Part shown: positions 61,331 through 64,000 of the stretch, piece by piece
How positions within the stretch are numbered: the first letter of the stretch is position 1
Layout: every line of letters begins with the position of its first letter
NCBI GenBank assembly: GCA_022376925.1
Contig: JAIOJX010000004.1
Span: forward strand, 176,233,501-176,297,500
Length of the DNA stretch: 64,000 bases
From: Tragulus kanchil
Lineage: Eukaryota > Chordata > Mammalia > Artiodactyla > Tragulidae
Direction of reading: 5' to 3'
Notes under the pieces: generated by a model
The model's input: only the letters and a program-made list of their open reading frames with translations
What the model was told of the DNA's origin: nothing
Database searches by the model: none
Translations under genes and position numbers: made by a program

Positions 61331-63448
61331 GTGCTCCTTAATGTCAAAGCAATGACCAAACTGAGGGGCTGGTTTGGGCAACAGGTTCATAGCTATGAGT
61401 CCGCTCTGCTTCCTTATCCAGAACATGAGCTGCCCTCTGGCAGCTTCTCCTCTACTTGGATCTATCACCGTTTTGCACAAAGCAATTCCTCAGAAATGCT
61501 TGTTGGCTGGTGGAATTGGCAGGTTCGAGGCAGAAGAACCCACTTGTATAAAGATATTGAGATACCATACTTATCTAAGCTGTGAGCAGAGGAAGCTGCG
61601 TGCAAGCTCTGTGCTATATGCTCAATTTTTGGGTGACTCTAAAACTGTCCTAAAAATAATGGCTACAAAAAATCAACCAAAAACAAACAAAACAAGGGAT
61701 GGAGATGTGAGAGGGCACAGTGACCTGGGCGAAGAGCAAGTGCGAGGTCAGAAAAGGAGGGCAGACAGAGAGGAAGTCAGCGGCAGGGGGCCTAGAAGGA
61801 AGGTCTCGGCAGTCGTGAGGAGAACAGAAAGGTACTGGAGGAGAGGGGGCGGAGGGCAAGTGTGGACAGCCTGTGCCGTGGGGCCAGAGAGGCGGGGAAC
61901 CGGCAGCTGGTGAGCAGGCAGCCTGGGTGGTGAGGATGAATGACCAGGCCTGGACGAGGGCAGAGGAGAGGACCTAGAGGAGAGCTAGTTAGGTGACTGG
62001 CTAGGTGTGAGCTGAGGGCCAGGGCAGAGCCAGTGACAAGGTGCAGGTTTCCACCCAGGCAGGTGGCTGCAGGAGGAGGCGCGGCCCAACAGTCTCACAC
62101 AGAGAAGCAGGAGAGGTTCCTGTCCCAAGTCGACCCCACTGGCAACTACCTGAGGATCTGCTACAGCCTAGATGGGCCACAGTTCACTGAAAGCCTAGAG
62201 GCCAAACTTTAAAACTCACTTCACTTTTACACCAATGAGAGTGTGCCCGGCACAGCACAAGGACACCTCAAGGGCTAGGTGACGGTTTACATCCACCAGA
62301 AGCAGCCAGCCTTAGGGAGGAAACACTGAAAGTGAAGCAGCCGCAGAGGAGCTCATGCAGGGCACTGACATCAAAGCAATCTCCCCCGCCACAGCTATTG
62401 AAAAATCATGAATGTGCTCCTTAATGTCAAAGCTATGACCAAACTGAGGGGCTGGTTTGGGCAACAGGTTCATAGCTATGAGTCCGCTCTGCTTCCTTAT
62501 CCAGAACATGAGCTGCCCTCTGGCAGCTTCTCCTCTACTTGGATCTATCACCGTTTTGCACAAAGCAATTCCTCAGAAATGCTTGTTGGCTGGTGGAATT
62601 GGCAGGTTCGAGGCAGAAGAACCCACTTGTATAAAGATATTGAGATACCATACTTATCTAAGCTGTGAGCAGAGGAAGCTGCGTGCAAGCTCTGTGCTAT
62701 ATGCTCAATTTTTGGGTGACTCTAAAACTGTCCTAAAAATAATGGCTACAAAAAATCAACCAAAAACAAACAAAACAAGGGATGGAGATGTGAGAGGGCA
62801 CAGTGACCTGGGCGAAGAGCAAGTGCGAGGTCAGAAAAGGAGGGCAGACAGAGAGGAAGTCAGCGGCAGGGGGCCTAGAAGGAAGGTCTCGGCAGTCGTG
62901 AGGAGAACAGAAAGGTACTGGAGGAGAGGGGGCGGAGGGCAAGTGTGGACAGCCTGTGCCGTGGGGCCAGAGAGGCGGGGAACCGGCAGCTGGTGAGCAG
63001 GCAGCCTGGGTGGTGAGGATGAATGACCAGGCCTGGACGAGGGCAGAGGAGAGGACCTAGAGGAGAGCTAGTTAGGTGACTGGCTAGGTGTGAGCTGAGG
63101 GCCAGGGCAGAGCCAGTGACAAGGTGCAGGTTTCCACCCAGGCAGGTGGCTGCAGGAGGAGGCGCGGGCCCAACAGTCTCACACAGAGAAGCAGGAGAGG
63201 TTCCTGTCCCAAGTCGACCCCACTGGCAACTACCTGAGGATCTGCTACAGCCTAGATGGGCCACAGTTCACTGAAAGCCTAGAGGCCAAACTTTAAAACT
63301 CACTTCACTTTTACACCAATGAGAGTGTGCCCGGCACAGCACAAGGACACCTCAAGGGCTAGGTGACGGTTTACATCCACCAGAAGCAGCCAGCCTTAGG
63401 GAGGAAACACTGAAAGTGAAGCAGCCGCAGAGGAGCTCATGCAGGGCA
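61295..63448. repeat. tandem duplication D14 (2 x ~1.07 kb)
   Basis: 61295-62364 is repeated at 62385-63448. The offset drops from 1090 to 1083 because the start of the second copy lacks 7 bases around 62400. Confidence 0.95.
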
Positions 63449-63689
63449 CAAGGAAGCCCAAGGGGGAGGGGCAGAGAGGAAAGGAGGCGCTCCGTGGAAA
63501 AGTCCACGGCGCTTCCATTCCCCGCATCGCCTTCTCCAACGGCTCATGACTGCTCACACATGTATGGCACTTCACAGCTAGCCATCCACCACTTCAAGAT
63601 GACAGGCTGGACTCTGCCTTGCTGTCCAGCTGGACAGTCCACTCCCTACACCCTGCCACGCAGTAGCTCACCACTCATCAAACAGATAA

Positions 63690-63930
63690 ATCGAGTCTTA
63701 AACATGTGCCCCTTCAGGCCTGTGCTCATCTGGTTCTCGTGGCCTGGAGTGCTCTCCCCCTAGCCTGGCACAGTCTTACTTACCTTTCAGAGGTTTGCTT
63801 AAATATCACAACCTAAGTTCCCCAAGTGTAAGGTATATACTATATGCATTTTTGTACTCCTCTGCGCCTGAAGTACAGCCTGGCATATAGGTGATCCACG
63901 TGTGCTAAATGGATTAACATAAGCCAATCT
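63690..63930 (+). repeat. L2 LINE 3' end
   Basis: CTTTCAGAGGTTTGCTTAAA ... CTGAAGTACAGCCTGGCATATAG ... GTGCTAAATGG is L2-like and lies in MEI1 intronic sequence. Confidence 0.55.
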
Positions 63931-64000
63931 GACTAACAGCCTTGAGTGTTATTCTCCTGTTCTGTGAGTGATCCCCATGCCCTGAAGCTACAGGGGTTAG

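Overview
The window is eukaryotic nuclear DNA from a ruminant artiodactyl. This follows from spliced vertebrate genes in a repeat-rich background holding Bov-tA SINEs, a BovA/BovB (ART2-type) fragment, CHR-type tRNA SINEs, and old L1, L2, MIR and MaLR copies. BovB and Bov-tA are sparse compared with what I would expect in cattle, while another young-looking tRNA-derived SINE family is common. A lineage outside cattle/sheep, possibly a basal ruminant, is therefore possible, but this is a weak inference.

Three genes lie in tandem, all on the minus strand, in the order known from human 22q13.2 (MEI1, CCDC134, SREBF2). From right to left: about 54.7-64 kb holds the last seven recognisable exons of MEI1 (meiotic double-strand-break factor). 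About 29.6-51.2 kb holds the whole of CCDC134 (a secreted/ER protein): a CpG-rich promoter and non-coding exon 1 near 51.0-51.3 kb, coding exons at 49.4-44.7 kb, a long last intron, and the terminal exon with stop and poly(A) signal at 30.2-29.65 kb. At 26.15-26.4 kb lies SREBF2 exon 1 in a strong CpG island, with a canonical sterol regulatory element and CCAAT box upstream. Positions 1-26153 are SREBF2 intron 1, filled with repeats. With one copy of each duplicated exon, the CCDC134 exons join to 690 nt (229 codons plus stop), which is the length I recall for the human protein.

The dominant unexplained structure is not a gene. At least 14 separate segments of about 1.05-1.17 kb are each present twice, head-to-tail and almost identical, from 1.3 kb to 63.4 kb. 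Together they add about 15.5 kb. They ignore gene and repeat boundaries, some chain end to end, and several junctions carry short error-rich versions of the neighbouring true sequence. Three duplications copy coding exons of CCDC134 and MEI1 in ways that would break the reading frame. I judge these to be assembly false duplications of a near-constant unit, not biology, and anyone using this window should collapse them. A second notable item is a SINE with a probable 3' transduction, flanked by a 12-bp target-site duplication, at 38.85-39.51 kb. I found no operons, CRISPR arrays, functional tRNA genes or intact viral genes.
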